DNA of 64,000 nt from Kineococcus rubinsiae (GCF_011839805.1 NZ_VWPY01000007.1:81540-145539), one strand, 5' to 3'; shown: positions 9,281-17,938, counted from the stretch's first letter. Notes: generated by a model from the letters alone, not told the origin. Translations and numbers: made by a program.

Positions 9281-9697
9281 GTGTCCGCTGCTCCTCCCGA
9301 GGCCGCCCGCCGCCCGGGGGGCTGGGGCGCGCACGTCCCGGCCGTCCTCGCCGGCCTCGGCGTCCTCCTGCTGCTGCAGCTGCTCGGCACGCTGCTCGTG
9401 GCGCTGCTGCACCTGCCGGTCCCCGGCGCCGTCGTCGGGCTCGTCCTGCTCGTGGCCCTCGGCGTGCGCCACCGCGGCCTCGTGCGCCGGGTCGAGCCCG
9501 CGGGCGACCCGCTGCTGCGGCACCTGCAGCTCCTCTTCGTCCCGCCGGGGGTGGGCGTCGTGACGGAGGCCTCGCGCCTGGCGGACGCGGCCGGGCCGCT
9601 GGCCCTGGCCGTGGGCGGGTCGTTCGCGGCGGGGCTGGTCGTCGCGGGGCTCCTGCTCCAGGCGCTGCTGCGGCGCGGCCGGGCGGGGTCGCGGTGA
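9281..9697 (+). CDS. lrgA: CidA/LrgA family holin-like membrane protein
   Basis: A 138-residue protein with four hydrophobic helices ([73 protein letters not shown]). The motif [10 protein letters not shown] is diagnostic of the CidA/LrgA family, which pairs with LrgB and has been linked to murein hydrolase control and, in some bacteria, pyruvate/glycolate transport. GTG 9281 lies 6 bases after CACCCT, a -10-like hexamer (9269-9274), suggesting leaderless expression. The stop overlaps the lrgB start. Confidence 0.85.
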   Translation: MSAAPPEAARRPGGWGAHVPAVLAGLGVLLLLQLLGTLLVALLHLPVPGAVVGLVLLVALGVRHRGLVRRVEPAGDPLLRHLQLLFVPPGVGVVTEASRLADAAGPLALAVGGSFAAGLVVAGLLLQALLRRGRAGSR

Positions 9698-10389
9698 ACG
9701 CCGTCGTGCACGCCCCCGTGTTCGGGCTCGCGCTGACGCTGCTCGCCTACCTGGGCGCGGGGGAGCTGCACCGCCGCTGGCGCCCCGCCCTGCTCGCGCC
9801 CGTCCTGGTCGCCACCGCGGTCGTCGCCGTCGCGCTGGAGGTCCTCGGGATCGGCTACGACGAGTACCTCGCCTCGGTCTCGATCCTCACGCTGCTGCTC
9901 GGCCCGGCCACCGTCGCGCTGGCCCTGCCGCTGCTGCGCGCGGGCCGGGCGCTGCTCGCCTCGCGCGTCGCCGTGCTCGTGACGCTGCTGGTCACGGGAT
10001 TCGTCAGCGTCACGGTCACGGTGGGGGCGCTGGAGCTGTTCGGCGTCGCCGACGACCTCGTCCGCACGGCGCTGCCCCGCTCGGTGACGACGCCGGTGGC
10101 CCTCACCGTGGCCGGCACGATCGGCGCGGGCGCCACCCTGACGGTCGTGCTCACGCTCGTCTCCGGCGTCCTCGGGGCGGTCGCCGGGCCGGCGCTGCTG
10201 ACGCTCGTGCGGGTCACCGACCTGCGGGCGCGCGGCTTCGCGATCGGGATGACGTCGCACGGCATCGGGACGTCGCGGGCCCTGGCCGAGTCGGAGGTCG
10301 CGGGCGGCTGGTCCAGCGCGGCGATGGTCCTCAACGCCCTCGCGATGACGATCGCCCTGCCCCTGGTGGCGCGCGCCTTCGGCGGCTGA
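9694..10389 (+). CDS. lrgB: LrgB family membrane protein
   Basis: A 231-residue partner of the upstream LrgA protein. It carries the LrgB core: [28 protein letters not shown], the [14 protein letters not shown] segment, and [20 protein letters not shown] near the C-terminus, with about seven hydrophobic helices. GTG 9694 overlaps the lrgA stop (GTGA), so both are translationally coupled. The pair may act together in the membrane; whether the role is lysis control or small-acid transport is not decided by sequence. Confidence 0.9.
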   Translation: MNAVVHAPVFGLALTLLAYLGAGELHRRWRPALLAPVLVATAVVAVALEVLGIGYDEYLASVSILTLLLGPATVALALPLLRAGRALLASRVAVLVTLLVTGFVSVTVTVGALELFGVADDLVRTALPRSVTTPVALTVAGTIGAGATLTVVLTLVSGVLGAVAGPALLTLVRVTDLRARGFAIGMTSHGIGTSRALAESEVAGGWSSAAMVLNALAMTIALPLVARAFGG

Positions 10390-10428
10390 CCCTTCCGCCG
10401 GGAGGGCTGCCGTGGAACGCTTCCCGCC

Positions 10429-10788
10429 ATGCAGCTCCTGCGCCAGCTGGTCGTGTTCGACGCCGCCGACCTCGCCGCCGAGAGCGGGTTCTGGGCCCGG
10501 TTGCTGGGCGGCTCCGTGGACGCGGGGGAGGACTGGCACACCGTCTCCGTCGACGGCGAGGACCGCGTCGCCGTGCAGCTCGCCCCGGGCCACGTCCCGC
10601 CGCAGTGGCCGGACGGCCGGCCGCAGCAGGTGCACCTGGACCTGATCGTGGCCGACATCCGGGAGGCGCACGAGGACGCCGTCGGCGCCGGGGCGCGGCT
10701 GCTGCAGGCCGCCGACGACCTCGACGCCGAGGAGGGCTTCCAGGTCTACGCCGACCCGGCCGGCCACCCGTTCTGCCTCTGCTGGTGA
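10429..10788 (+). CDS. VOC family (glyoxalase-like) protein
   Basis: A 119-residue protein of the vicinal oxygen chelate fold, the type called glyoxalase-like domain 6. Visible: [22 protein letters not shown] at the start, [20 protein letters not shown] in the middle and [14 protein letters not shown] at the end, the DPxGHPFCL motif being typical. Paired beta-alpha-beta-beta-beta modules with His and Glu metal ligands are expected; the reaction is unknown. ATG 10429 has no clear Shine-Dalgarno but an AACGCT hexamer lies 7 bases upstream. Palindrome copy 3 follows 11 bases after the stop. Confidence 0.8.
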   Translation: MQLLRQLVVFDAADLAAESGFWARLLGGSVDAGEDWHTVSVDGEDRVAVQLAPGHVPPQWPDGRPQQVHLDLIVADIREAHEDAVGAGARLLQAADDLDAEEGFQVYADPAGHPFCLCW

Positions 10789-10799
10789 CCCCCGTCCCC

Positions 10800-10834
10800 C
10801 CGTGATCTTGCAGGTATTACCTGCATGATCACGG
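10800..10834. repeat. 35-bp palindromic repeat, copy 3
   Basis: Left arm CCGTGATCTTGCAGG (10800-10814), loop TATTA, right arm CCTGCATGATCACGG (10820-10834). One mismatch (T for A in the left arm) distinguishes it from copies 1 and 2; the loop also differs, so copies diverge in the loop while conserving the stem. It separates the convergent VOC gene and riboflavin kinase gene. Confidence 0.88.
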
Positions 10835-10844
10835 TGGGCGGGGG

Positions 10845-11351
10845 TCAGGGGGTGGTCAGGAGGGCGCCGAGGCCCTCGCGCTGCGCCCACGCCCGCGTCT
10901 CGGCGACGTCGAGCAGCAGCTGGTCGACGAGCGCGGCCGCGCCCGCGTAGGCGCGCTGCGGCCGCAGCCGGACGTGCAGGCGCACGAGGACCGTGCGGTC
11001 GTAGAGGTCGCCCTCGAAGTCGAGGAGGTGGGCCTCCAGCAGCCGCTCCCCGTCCCGGCCGTAGAAGGTGGGGCGGTGCCCGATCGAGACGGCGGCGACG
11101 TGGACGGGGCCGTCCTCGGCGGGCCCGACCTGCACGGTCCCGGCCCAGACCCCGTCGCGCAGGCCGTGCTCGGGGACCGCGACGTTGGCCGTCGGGAAGC
11201 CCAGCAGGCGACCGCGCTCGTCACCGTGCTCCACCGTGCCGAGCACCTCGAGGACGGCGTCGCGGGCGGCGTCACGAGCGGGGCCGCGGCGCTGGGCGCC
11301 GACGAGCGGGGACGGCGGCGCCTCGACGTGCGCAGGCCGGGCGGCGGTCAT
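10845..11351 (-). CDS. Stand-alone riboflavin kinase domain protein
   Basis: A 168-residue protein matching the flavokinase (C-terminal) half of RibF, which phosphorylates riboflavin to FMN. Family features: [23 protein letters not shown] (the PTAN nucleotide motif), [22 protein letters not shown] and [22 protein letters not shown]. No FAD-synthetase (nucleotidyltransferase) domain is present, unlike bifunctional bacterial RibF. ATG 11351 has AGGAG 5 bases upstream. It may be an accessory flavokinase; a full RibF would be expected elsewhere. The promoter region contains an 18-bp tandem duplication. Confidence 0.8.
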   Translation of the reverse strand: MTAARPAHVEAPPSPLVGAQRRGPARDAARDAVLEVLGTVEHGDERGRLLGFPTANVAVPEHGLRDGVWAGTVQVGPAEDGPVHVAAVSIGHRPTFYGRDGERLLEAHLLDFEGDLYDRTVLVRLHVRLRPQRAYAGAAALVDQLLLDVAETRAWAQREGLGALLTTP

Positions 11352-11372
11352 CGGATCTCCTGGGGCTGGGTG

Positions 11373-11408
11373 CTGCGACGGCGGGCTGGGCTGCGACGGC
11401 GGGCTGGG
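11373..11408. repeat. 18-bp tandem duplication in intergenic DNA
   Basis: Two identical adjacent copies of ctgcgacggcgggctggg (11373-11390 and 11391-11408). They lie 22 bases upstream of the riboflavin kinase start and could be duplicated control sequence or simple slippage. Confidence 0.7.
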
Positions 11409-11475
11409 CGCTCCCGTGCAGGCCACAGCACCGGCGCCGCCGCAGGTGTTCCGCACCGCGCGCTCCGGGTGGTCC

Positions 11476-11567
11476 GGGCGGCTGACAGTTGCGCTGCGCG
11501 GAAGGCGCCGAATGGGCCAGGCAGGCGCTTGCCGCGGCCCTGCGGGCAGCGGAACTGTCAGCCGCCC
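11476..11567. repeat. 25-bp imperfect inverted repeat with 42-bp spacer
   Basis: Left arm 11476-11500 and right arm 11543-11567 are reverse complements at 23 of 25 positions (core GGGCGGCTGACAGTT / AACTGTCAGCCGCCC). The spacer 11501-11542 is GC-rich. It lies immediately 3' of the acetyltransferase gene that ends at 11570. A smaller hairpin, CCGCCCC/GGGGCGG (11562-11568, 11573-11579), overlaps the right arm with the stop codon in its loop. Together they may terminate transcription, or the element may be a small terminal-inverted-repeat remnant. Confidence 0.7.
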
Positions 11568-11569
11568 CC

Positions 11570-12079
11570 TCAGGGGCGGGGCAGCACGAGCTTGAAGCCC
11601 GTGTGCGACGCGGCGAAGCCGAGCCGCTCGTAGAAGCGGCGGGCGTCCGTGCGGCGGGCGTCGCTCGTCAGCTGCACCTGGGAGCAGCCGCGCTGCGCGG
11701 CCTCCTCGACGACCCGGCCCAGCATCGCGGCGCCCAGGCCCTGACCGCGCAGGTCCGCGGCGACGCGGACCGCTTCGACCTGCGCGCGCCACGCGCCGCC
11801 GCGGGAGAGCCCCGGGATGAACGTCAGCTGCAGCGTCCCGACGACCCGGCCGTCCTGCTCGGCCACCAGGAGCAGCTGCGAAGGGTCCGCGTCGATGGCG
11901 TCGAAGCCCGCGAGGTGGCCCGCGGTGACGCCGCCGGCCGCGTCGGCGAAGTCCCCGCGGGCGCGGCTGAGGTCGTCGTCGGCGAGCAGCGCGAGGACGG
12001 CGGCCACGTCCTCGCGGCGCGCGCGGCGCAGCGACGCGGTCGTGGTGGCCAGGGGGACGGTGATCGGCAGGGGCTCCAC
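11570..12079 (-). CDS. GNAT family N-acetyltransferase
   Basis: A 169-residue GNAT acetyltransferase. The domain runs RRARREDVAAVLALL, LLVAEQDGRVVGTLQLTFIPGLSRGG, then motif A in EAVRVAADLRGQGLGAAMLGRVVEEA (Q-G-L-G acetyl-CoA loop), and ARRFYERLGFAASHTGFKL at the end. This arrangement resembles small-molecule or amino-group acetyltransferases; the acceptor is unknown. Start GTG 12079. It lies 24 bases downstream of the Lrp-family regulator on the same strand and could be co-transcribed with it. Confidence 0.82.
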   Translation of the reverse strand: MEPLPITVPLATTTASLRRARREDVAAVLALLADDDLSRARGDFADAAGGVTAGHLAGFDAIDADPSQLLLVAEQDGRVVGTLQLTFIPGLSRGGAWRAQVEAVRVAADLRGQGLGAAMLGRVVEEAAQRGCSQVQLTSDARRTDARRFYERLGFAASHTGFKLVLPRP

Positions 12080-12103
12080 GGCGCAGCAGTCTGCCGCGCG
12101 CCG

Positions 12104-12616
12104 TCAGCGCCGCCCCACCGCGCGGGTGTGCTCGAAGATCAGGCTCGTCTCGGTCAGCGCGACGTCGGCGTCGCGGTTGAGGTGCTCGGCCACGAAGTCG
12201 CGCAGGTCGGAGGTGCCCGGCACGGCGACGTGGAGCAGGTAGTCGTTCGCGCCCGCGACGAAGTAGACGTCGACCACCTCGGGCCGGCGGCGGATGCGGG
12301 CCACGAACGGGCCCATGCTTCCGCGGGCGTGCGCCGCGAGGCGGACGGCGATCATGGCCTGCAGCTCCAGCCCGAGGGCGGCCGGGTCCACGTCGGCGTG
12401 GAAGCCGCGGATCGCGCCCGACTCGCGCAGCGCCCGGACCCGCACGAGGCACGTCGAGGCGGCGATGCCGACCTGCTGCGCCAGCGACTGGTTGGTGGTG
12501 CGGGCGTCCTCCGCGAGGACCCGCAGGATCGCGCGGTCGACCGGGTCCACGACGGCTCGCAGGTTCTTCGGTGCCGCGCCCCGCGCAGGCCCGGTTTCCG
12601 CATCGGTGACGTCCAT
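12104..12616 (-). CDS. Lrp/AsnC family transcriptional regulator
   Basis: A 170-residue Lrp/AsnC regulator. Residues about 22-75 form the helix-turn-helix (VDRAILRVLAEDARTTNQSLAQQVGIAASTCLVRVRALRE would span it; key turn VGIAASTCL), and the rest is a RAM ligand-binding domain (VVDVYFVAGANDYLLHVAV). It is divergent from alanine dehydrogenase across 98 bases. In mycobacteria the Lrp-type AldR controls ald in just this arrangement, so an alanine-sensing regulator of ald is a good inference. Start ATG 12616. Confidence 0.88.
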   Translation of the reverse strand: MDVTDAETGPARGAAPKNLRAVVDPVDRAILRVLAEDARTTNQSLAQQVGIAASTCLVRVRALRESGAIRGFHADVDPAALGLELQAMIAVRLAAHARGSMGPFVARIRRRPEVVDVYFVAGANDYLLHVAVPGTSDLRDFVAEHLNRDADVALTETSLIFEHTRAVGRR

Positions 12617-12714
12617 CGGCCGACGCTACCGAATCTCCTGCGGATCCGTTGCGTCTCTGAGAGGGGATCTTCATGCTGGACGAGTCCGTCCCCGCCCAGC
12701 CAGGAGGTCTCGTC

Positions 12715-13833
12715 GTGCGCATCGGTGTCCCCCGCGAGGTGAAGAACCGCGAGTACCGCGTCGCCCTGACGCCGGCGGGCGTCCACGAGCTCGTGGTCCA
12801 GGGCCACGAGGTCCTCGTCGAGGCCGGGGCGGGGGCCGGCAGCTCCCTGCCCGACGCCGAGTTCGAGCACGCCGGCGCCAAGGTCCTCGCCGACGTCGAC
12901 GAGGTCTGGGGCAGCGCGGACCTGCTGCTGAAGGTCAAGGAGCCCGTGGCGGAGGAGTACCACCGCCTGCGCCGCGACCAGGTCCTGTTCACCTACCTGC
13001 ACCTCGCCGCGTCGCGCCCGTGCACCGACGCACTGCTCGCCTCGGGCACCACGGCGATCGCCTACGAGACCGTGCAGCTGCCCGACCGCTCGCTGCCGCT
13101 GCTGGCCCCCATGAGCGAGGTCGCCGGCCGGCTCGCCCCGCAGGTCGGCGCCTACCACCTGATGCGCGCGGCCGGCGGCCGCGGCGTCCTCATGGGCGGG
13201 GTGCCCGGGGTCCGCGGCGCCGACGTCGTCGTCATCGGTGCGGGCGTCTCGGGCCAGAACGCCGCGCAGATCGCGCTCGGCATGGGCGCCGAGGTCACCG
13301 TCCTGGACCTCTCGATCCCCAAGCTGCGCGAGGTCGACGCCCGCTTCGGCGGGGCCGTGCGGACCATCGCCTCCAACGCCTTCGAGCTGGCCCGCGCCGT
13401 GCGCAGCGCCGACCTCGTCGTGGGCGCCGTCCTCGTGCCCGGGGCCCGCGCGCCGAAGCTCGTCAGCAACCAGCTGGTGTCCGAGATGCGCCCCGGCTCG
13501 GTGCTCGTCGACATCGCCATCGACCAGGGCGGCTGCTTCGAGGACTCCCACCCCACGACGCACGACGACCCGACGTTCGAGGTCCACGGGTCGGTCTTCT
13601 ACTGCGTCGCGAACATGCCGGGCGCCGTCCCGCACACCTCGACGTACGCGCTGACGAACGCCACGCTGCCCTACGTCGTGAAGCTCGCGCGCCACGGCTG
13701 GAAGCCCGCGCTGAACTCCGACGCCTCGCTGGCGCACGGCCTGTCGACCCACGGCGGCGCGCTGACCAGCCCGGAGGTCGCGGCGGCGCACGGCATGGAG
13801 GCCGTGTCGCTCGAGGACGCGCTCGCGTCCTAG
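12715..13833 (+). CDS. ald: Alanine dehydrogenase
   Basis: Catalyses reversible NAD-dependent deamination of L-alanine to pyruvate and ammonia. The 372-residue length equals the family norm. Visible: [20 protein letters not shown] at the N-terminus (substrate-binding R and K), LFTYLHLAA (catalytic His), [18 protein letters not shown], the Rossmann loop [32 protein letters not shown] and [28 protein letters not shown] 12715 has AGGAGG 7 bases upstream and gives the canonical N-terminus; an in-frame ATG at 12673 also has a Shine-Dalgarno (GAGGGG) and would add 14 residues. Probably controlled by the divergent Lrp-family regulator. Confidence 0.96.
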   Translation: MRIGVPREVKNREYRVALTPAGVHELVVQGHEVLVEAGAGAGSSLPDAEFEHAGAKVLADVDEVWGSADLLLKVKEPVAEEYHRLRRDQVLFTYLHLAASRPCTDALLASGTTAIAYETVQLPDRSLPLLAPMSEVAGRLAPQVGAYHLMRAAGGRGVLMGGVPGVRGADVVVIGAGVSGQNAAQIALGMGAEVTVLDLSIPKLREVDARFGGAVRTIASNAFELARAVRSADLVVGAVLVPGARAPKLVSNQLVSEMRPGSVLVDIAIDQGGCFEDSHPTTHDDPTFEVHGSVFYCVANMPGAVPHTSTYALTNATLPYVVKLARHGWKPALNSDASLAHGLSTHGGALTSPEVAAAHGMEAVSLEDALAS

Positions 13834-13840
13834 TCGGACC

Positions 13841-14980
13841 TCAGAGGGGGGTGCCCGCTCGCATCTCGGCGACGAGGGAGTCGACGACGGCGACGAGCGG
13901 GTCCTCCGCGGTGGCGGCCGCGACGGCGCGCTGGCGCTGGTAGCTCGCCCCGCGCGCCGGGATCCGCTCGACGAGCGCGAGGTCGTCGGCGCAGTGCAGC
14001 CGGGCCGCCACGGGCTCCAGCCGGTTCAGCAGCTCGGTGAGGTCGTCCGTGACGAGCCGCTCCGCGCCCGCGGCGGAGACGATCACCTCGGCGTCCAGGC
14101 CGTAGCGCGCGGCGCGCCACTTGTTCTCCTGCACGTGCCACGGCGGCATGGTCGGCAGCGTCTCACCCGCCTCCAGGCGGTCGTCGAGGTGCACGACGAG
14201 GCAGTGGACGAGGGCCGTCAGGGCCCGCAGCTCCTGCAGCGTCGGCGTCCCGTCGCACACGCGGACCTCGATGGTCCCGAGGGTGGGGGAGGGCCGGATG
14301 TCCCAGCGCACGTCGCTCAGGCCGTCGATGACGCCGGTCACGAGCATGTCGTCGACGTAGGACTCGAACTCGTCCCACCGCCCGAACTGGAACGGCAGCC
14401 CCGCGGTCGGCAGCTGCTGGAACATCAGCGCCCGGTTGCTGGCGTAGCCCGTGTCCGTGCCGGCCCAGAAGGGCGAGGACCCCGACAGCGCCTGCAGGTG
14501 GGGGTAGTAGTTCAGGAGGCTGTTCAGCAGCGGCAGCACCTTGTGCACCGAGTTGATCCCGACGTGCACGTGCACGCCCCAGATCAGCATCTGCCGGCCC
14601 CACATCTGCGTGCGCTCGATGAGCTCGGCGTAGCGGGGGCTCTCGGTGACCTGCTGCACGTCCCACTGGGCGAACGGGTGCGTCCCGCTGCACATGAGCT
14701 CCAGACCCATCGGGTCGGTGACGCGCCGGATGCCGCGCAGCGAGTCGGTCAGGTCGTCCGCGGCCTCGGCGACGGTGTCGCAGATGCCCGTGACGACCTC
14801 GAGGGTGTTGCGCAGCAGCTCCTTCTGGACCTTCTCGCCCGCCGCGTCGTCCGCGGCGTGCACGGCGTCGATGACCTCCGCCGCGGAGGAGACGAGGTCC
14901 CGGCTGCGGCGGTCGACGAGGGCCATCTCCCACTCGACGCCGAGCGTCGGGCGGGGGGAGGACGCGAAGTCGATGACCAC
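13841..14980 (-). CDS. Glutamate-cysteine ligase family 2 (YbdK/EgtA-type carboxylate-amine ligase)
   Basis: A 379-residue GCS2-family ligase, forming a gamma-glutamyl amide bond with ATP. Evidence: TLGVEWEMALVDRRSRDLV at the N-terminus (metal and glutamate binding), VTGICDTVAEA, CSGTHPFAQW, WGVHVHVGI, SGSSPFWAGTDTGYASNRALMFQQLPTAG (in part) and WDIRPSPTLGTIEVRVCDG, all diagnostic. The product may be gamma-glutamylcysteine or another gamma-glutamyl compound; YbdK homologues are weak ligases. GTG 14980 is the best in-frame start, though no clear Shine-Dalgarno is visible. It converges with ald with only 7 bases between stops and is divergent from the disulfide oxidoreductase. Confidence 0.85.
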   Translation of the reverse strand: MVIDFASSPRPTLGVEWEMALVDRRSRDLVSSAAEVIDAVHAADDAAGEKVQKELLRNTLEVVTGICDTVAEAADDLTDSLRGIRRVTDPMGLELMCSGTHPFAQWDVQQVTESPRYAELIERTQMWGRQMLIWGVHVHVGINSVHKVLPLLNSLLNYYPHLQALSGSSPFWAGTDTGYASNRALMFQQLPTAGLPFQFGRWDEFESYVDDMLVTGVIDGLSDVRWDIRPSPTLGTIEVRVCDGTPTLQELRALTALVHCLVVHLDDRLEAGETLPTMPPWHVQENKWRAARYGLDAEVIVSAAGAERLVTDDLTELLNRLEPVAARLHCADDLALVERIPARGASYQRQRAVAAATAEDPLVAVVDSLVAEMRAGTPL

Positions 14981-15031
14981 GCCGACGATCAGACCACACG
15001 CACCCCGCGCGGCGCGCGCTACCGTCCGGGC

Positions 15032-16459
15032 GTGAGCGATGAGCAGCGCGAGGTGGACGTCGTCGTCGTCGGGGCCGGGGCGGTGGGCGAGAACGTCGCC
15101 GATCGCGCGGGTCGCGGCGGCCTCGAGGTGGTCGTGGTCGAGAAGGAGCTCGTGGGCGGCGAGTGCTCCTACTGGGCGTGCATGCCCAGCAAGGCGCTGC
15201 TGCTCTCGGGCCACGCGCTCGCCGCGGCGAAGCGGCTGCCGGGGGCGGCCGAGGCGGTCACCGGGACGCTCGACGCGGCGGCGGTCCTGAAGCGCCGCAC
15301 CACCTTCACCCACGACTGGGACGACTCCTCGCAGGCGGACTGGGTCTCCTCCGCGGGCATGTCGCTGGTGCGGGGCTCCGCGCGGCTCACGGGCCCGCGC
15401 CGCCTCGAGGTCGAGACCGCCGACGGCACGGTGACCCTCGTGGCCCGCCAGGCCGTCGTCCTGGCCACCGGCTCGGTGCCCGTGCTGCCCGACGTCGAGG
15501 GCCTGGCCACCGCGCTGCCGTGGACGAGCCGCGAGGCGACCAGCGCCGACGCCGTCCCGCCGCGGCTCGCGGTCCTCGGCGGCGGGGTCGTGGCCGTCGA
15601 GCTCGCGCAGGCCTACGCGCGGCTGGGGTCCACGGTGACGCTGCTGGCGCGCTCCGCGCTGCTGCGCGGGCAGGAGGACTTCGCGGGCGAGATCGTCGCC
15701 GAGGCCCTGCGCGCCGACGGCGTGGACGTGCGCTTCGGGGCGAACCCGTCGTCGGTGTCCCGCACCGGCTCCGAGACGACGATCACGCTGGACGACGGGT
15801 CCACCGTGGTCGCCGACGAGCTGCTCGTCGCGACGGGCCGCACCCCCGTGACGTCCGACATCGGGCTGGAGACCGTGGGCCTGGAGGACGGCGGGCGCAT
15901 CACCGTCGACGACTCAGGTCTCGTCGAGGGCGTCGACGGCGGCTGGCTGTACGCCGTGGGCGACGTCACCGGCCGGGCGCCGCTGACCCACCAGGGCAAG
16001 TACGACGCCCGCGCGGCGGGCGACGCGATCGCGGCCCGCGCCGCGGGGGACCTCGTGGGCGAGGCGCCCGCGTGGTCGCGCTACGCCGGCACCGCGACGC
16101 GCACGGCGGTGCCGTCGGTGGTGTTCACCGACCCCGAGGTCGCGAGCGTCGGGCGCACCGAGCAGCAGGCGCGCGACGCGGGGATCGACGTCAAGGTCGT
16201 CGACTACGAGATCGGGAACGTGGCCGGCGCGTCGCTCGTCGCGGACGGGTACGCGGGCCGCGCCCGGATGGTCGTCGACGAGCAGCGCGGCGTCGTCGTC
16301 GGCGTGACGTTCGTCGGTCAGGGCGTCTCGGAGCTGCTGCACTCCGCGACCGTCGCGATCGTCGGCGAGGTCCCGCTGCACCGGCTCTGGCACGCCGTGC
16401 CCAGCTACCCCACGATCAGCGAGGTGTGGCTGCGGCTGCTGGAGACCTACGGCCTCTGA
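15032..16459 (+). CDS. Pyridine nucleotide-disulfide oxidoreductase (class I, Lpd/MerA-like)
   Basis: A 475-residue flavoprotein related to dihydrolipoamide dehydrogenase and mercuric reductase. FAD-binding VVVGAGAVGENVADRA begins near residue 11; the redox disulfide is in GGECSYWACMPSK (Cys-x4-Cys); the NAD(P)H site is LAVLGGGVVAVELAQAYARLG; YAVGDVTGRAPLTHQGKYDARAAG is the second FAD motif; the dimer domain contains VVFTDPEVASVG. The usual C-terminal His-Glu pair of Lpd is seen in LLHSATVAIVGEVPLHRLWHAVPSYPTISE, altered. The substrate is unknown. GTG 15032 lies 6 bases after TACCGT (15020-15025), suggesting leaderless mRNA. Confidence 0.85.
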   Translation: MSDEQREVDVVVVGAGAVGENVADRAGRGGLEVVVVEKELVGGECSYWACMPSKALLLSGHALAAAKRLPGAAEAVTGTLDAAAVLKRRTTFTHDWDDSSQADWVSSAGMSLVRGSARLTGPRRLEVETADGTVTLVARQAVVLATGSVPVLPDVEGLATALPWTSREATSADAVPPRLAVLGGGVVAVELAQAYARLGSTVTLLARSALLRGQEDFAGEIVAEALRADGVDVRFGANPSSVSRTGSETTITLDDGSTVVADELLVATGRTPVTSDIGLETVGLEDGGRITVDDSGLVEGVDGGWLYAVGDVTGRAPLTHQGKYDARAAGDAIAARAAGDLVGEAPAWSRYAGTATRTAVPSVVFTDPEVASVGRTEQQARDAGIDVKVVDYEIGNVAGASLVADGYAGRARMVVDEQRGVVVGVTFVGQGVSELLHSATVAIVGEVPLHRLWHAVPSYPTISEVWLRLLETYGL

Positions 16460-16476
16460 GGGGCGAGACTCCTCTC

Positions 16477-16878
16477 GTGACGACCACCGACGCCGACCCG
16501 GCCACGCTGCTGAGCATCGCCGAGGCCGGGCAGCGGCTGGGCCTGAGCACCTCGGCGCTGCGCTACTACGAGACCGAGGGCCTCATGCGGGAGCCGGTCG
16601 CGCGGACCACCGCGGGCCGGCGCCGCTACGACGAGGGCGACCTGCGCTGGATCGAGACGCTGCAGCGCCTGCGCGCCACGGGGATGCCCATCCGCGAGGT
16701 GCGCGAGTACGCCGCCCTGTGCCGGGCGGGCGAGGGCAACGAGGCGCAGCGCCTGCGCCTGCTGCGCGAGCACCGGGCGCGCGTGCTCGCCGAGCTCGAC
16801 GAGGTCAATCGCCACCTCGGCGCCATCACCGCGAAGATCGACCTCTACGAGGACGCGCTCCGCAGCTCCTCCGCTTGA
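16477..16878 (+). CDS. MerR family transcriptional regulator
   Basis: A 133-residue MerR regulator: winged-helix DNA-binding domain at residues about 11-80 (LSIAEAGQRLGLSTSALRYYE, then GRRRYDEGDLRWIETLQRLRATGMPIREV) and a short coiled-coil dimerisation helix, with no long effector domain. This size and motif match the small MerR proteins paired with aldo-keto reductases. GTG 16477 lies 6 bases after GAGACT. The stop codon overlaps the -35 element of the downstream MerR-type promoter, so it very probably controls the adjacent reductase and perhaps itself. Confidence 0.9.
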   Translation: MTTTDADPATLLSIAEAGQRLGLSTSALRYYETEGLMREPVARTTAGRRRYDEGDLRWIETLQRLRATGMPIREVREYAALCRAGEGNEAQRLRLLREHRARVLAELDEVNRHLGAITAKIDLYEDALRSSSA

Positions 16879-16905
16879 CTTCGACCGCGCTCGAAGTCGG
16901 ACCGT
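16875..16905 (+). promoter_or_regulatory. MerR-type promoter and operator for the aldo-keto reductase
   Basis: The -35 element TTGACT (16875-16880) and -10 element GACCGT (16900-16905) are separated by 19 bases, the over-long spacing of MerR-activated promoters. The spacer holds a perfect dyad, GACTTCGA (16877-16884) and TCGAAGTC (16891-16898), six bases apart. Transcription from this -10 would begin at the A of the ATG (16912), so the mRNA would be leaderless. Confidence 0.8.
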
Positions 16906-16911
16906 AGGGGC

Positions 16912-17919
16912 ATGACGACGTCCCCCTTCCCCACCCGCACCCTCGGCAGCGCCGCGAACGGCACGGCCCTGGAGGTCTCCGCGCTCGGCCTCGGCTGCAT
17001 GGGCATGTCGGAGTTCTACGGCGCCGGCGACGAGACCGAGTCGCTGGCCACCATCGCCGCCGCGCTCGACGCGGGCGTGACCCTGCTGGACACCGCGGAC
17101 ATGTACGGCCCGTTCACCAACGAGGAGCTCGTCGGGCGGGCCATCGCCTCGCGCCGCGACGAGGTCGTCCTGGCCACGAAGTTCGGCAACGAGCGCCACC
17201 CCGACGGCAGCCGCGGCATCAACGGCCGGCCCGAGTACGTCCGCTCGGCGTGCGACGCGAGCCTGCGCCGCCTGGGCGTCGACCACATCGACCTCTACTA
17301 CCAGCACCGCGTCGACACGACCGTGCCCGTGGAGGAGACCTGGGGTGCGCTGGGCGAGCTGGTCGCGGCCGGCAAGGTCCGCCACCTCGGCATCAGCGAG
17401 GCCGCGCCCGAGACGATCCGCCGTGCGCACGCGACGTCGCCCGTCACGGCGCTGCAGACGGAGTGGTCCCTGTGGACGCGCGACGTGGAGGAGGACGGCG
17501 TCCTCGCCACGGTGCGCGAGCTGGGGATCGGGTTCGTCGCCTACAGCCCGCTCGGCCGCGGGTTCCTGTCCGGCGCGATCACCAGCGTCGACGACCTGGC
17601 GCCGGACGACTTCCGCCGCCACAACCCGCGCTTCCAGGGCGAGAACCTGCAGAAGAACCTCCAGCTCGTCGACGAGGTGCGCGCCCTGGCCGCCGCCAAG
17701 GGGGCCACGGCGGGGCAGGTCGCGCTCGCCTGGCTGCTGGCGCAGGGCCCGGACGTCGTCCCGATCCCCGGCACCAAGCGGCGGACCTACCTCGCCGAGA
17801 ACGTCGCCGCGGCGGACGTCGAGCTCACGGCCGACGAGCTCGCCCGCCTCGACGCGGTGCTGCCCGTCGGCGCGGGTTCCGGCGACCGCTACCCGGACAT
17901 GAGCAGCATCCGCCGCTGA
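16912..17919 (+). CDS. Aldo/keto reductase
   Basis: A 335-residue NADPH-dependent aldo/keto reductase of the TIM-barrel superfamily, close to AKR13/YajO-like enzymes. Visible: [35 protein letters not shown] with catalytic Asp and Tyr, VLATKFG (Lys), [10 protein letters not shown] (His), [11 protein letters not shown] and the C-terminal NADP-binding [18 protein letters not shown]. The likely role is detoxification of reactive carbonyls, inferred from the MerR control region directly upstream. ATG 16912 coincides with the predicted transcription start. Confidence 0.93.
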   Translation: MTTSPFPTRTLGSAANGTALEVSALGLGCMGMSEFYGAGDETESLATIAAALDAGVTLLDTADMYGPFTNEELVGRAIASRRDEVVLATKFGNERHPDGSRGINGRPEYVRSACDASLRRLGVDHIDLYYQHRVDTTVPVEETWGALGELVAAGKVRHLGISEAAPETIRRAHATSPVTALQTEWSLWTRDVEEDGVLATVRELGIGFVAYSPLGRGFLSGAITSVDDLAPDDFRRHNPRFQGENLQKNLQLVDEVRALAAAKGATAGQVALAWLLAQGPDVVPIPGTKRRTYLAENVAAADVELTADELARLDAVLPVGAGSGDRYPDMSSIRR

Positions 17920-17938
17920 CGGCACGGGTGGGCGCGGG

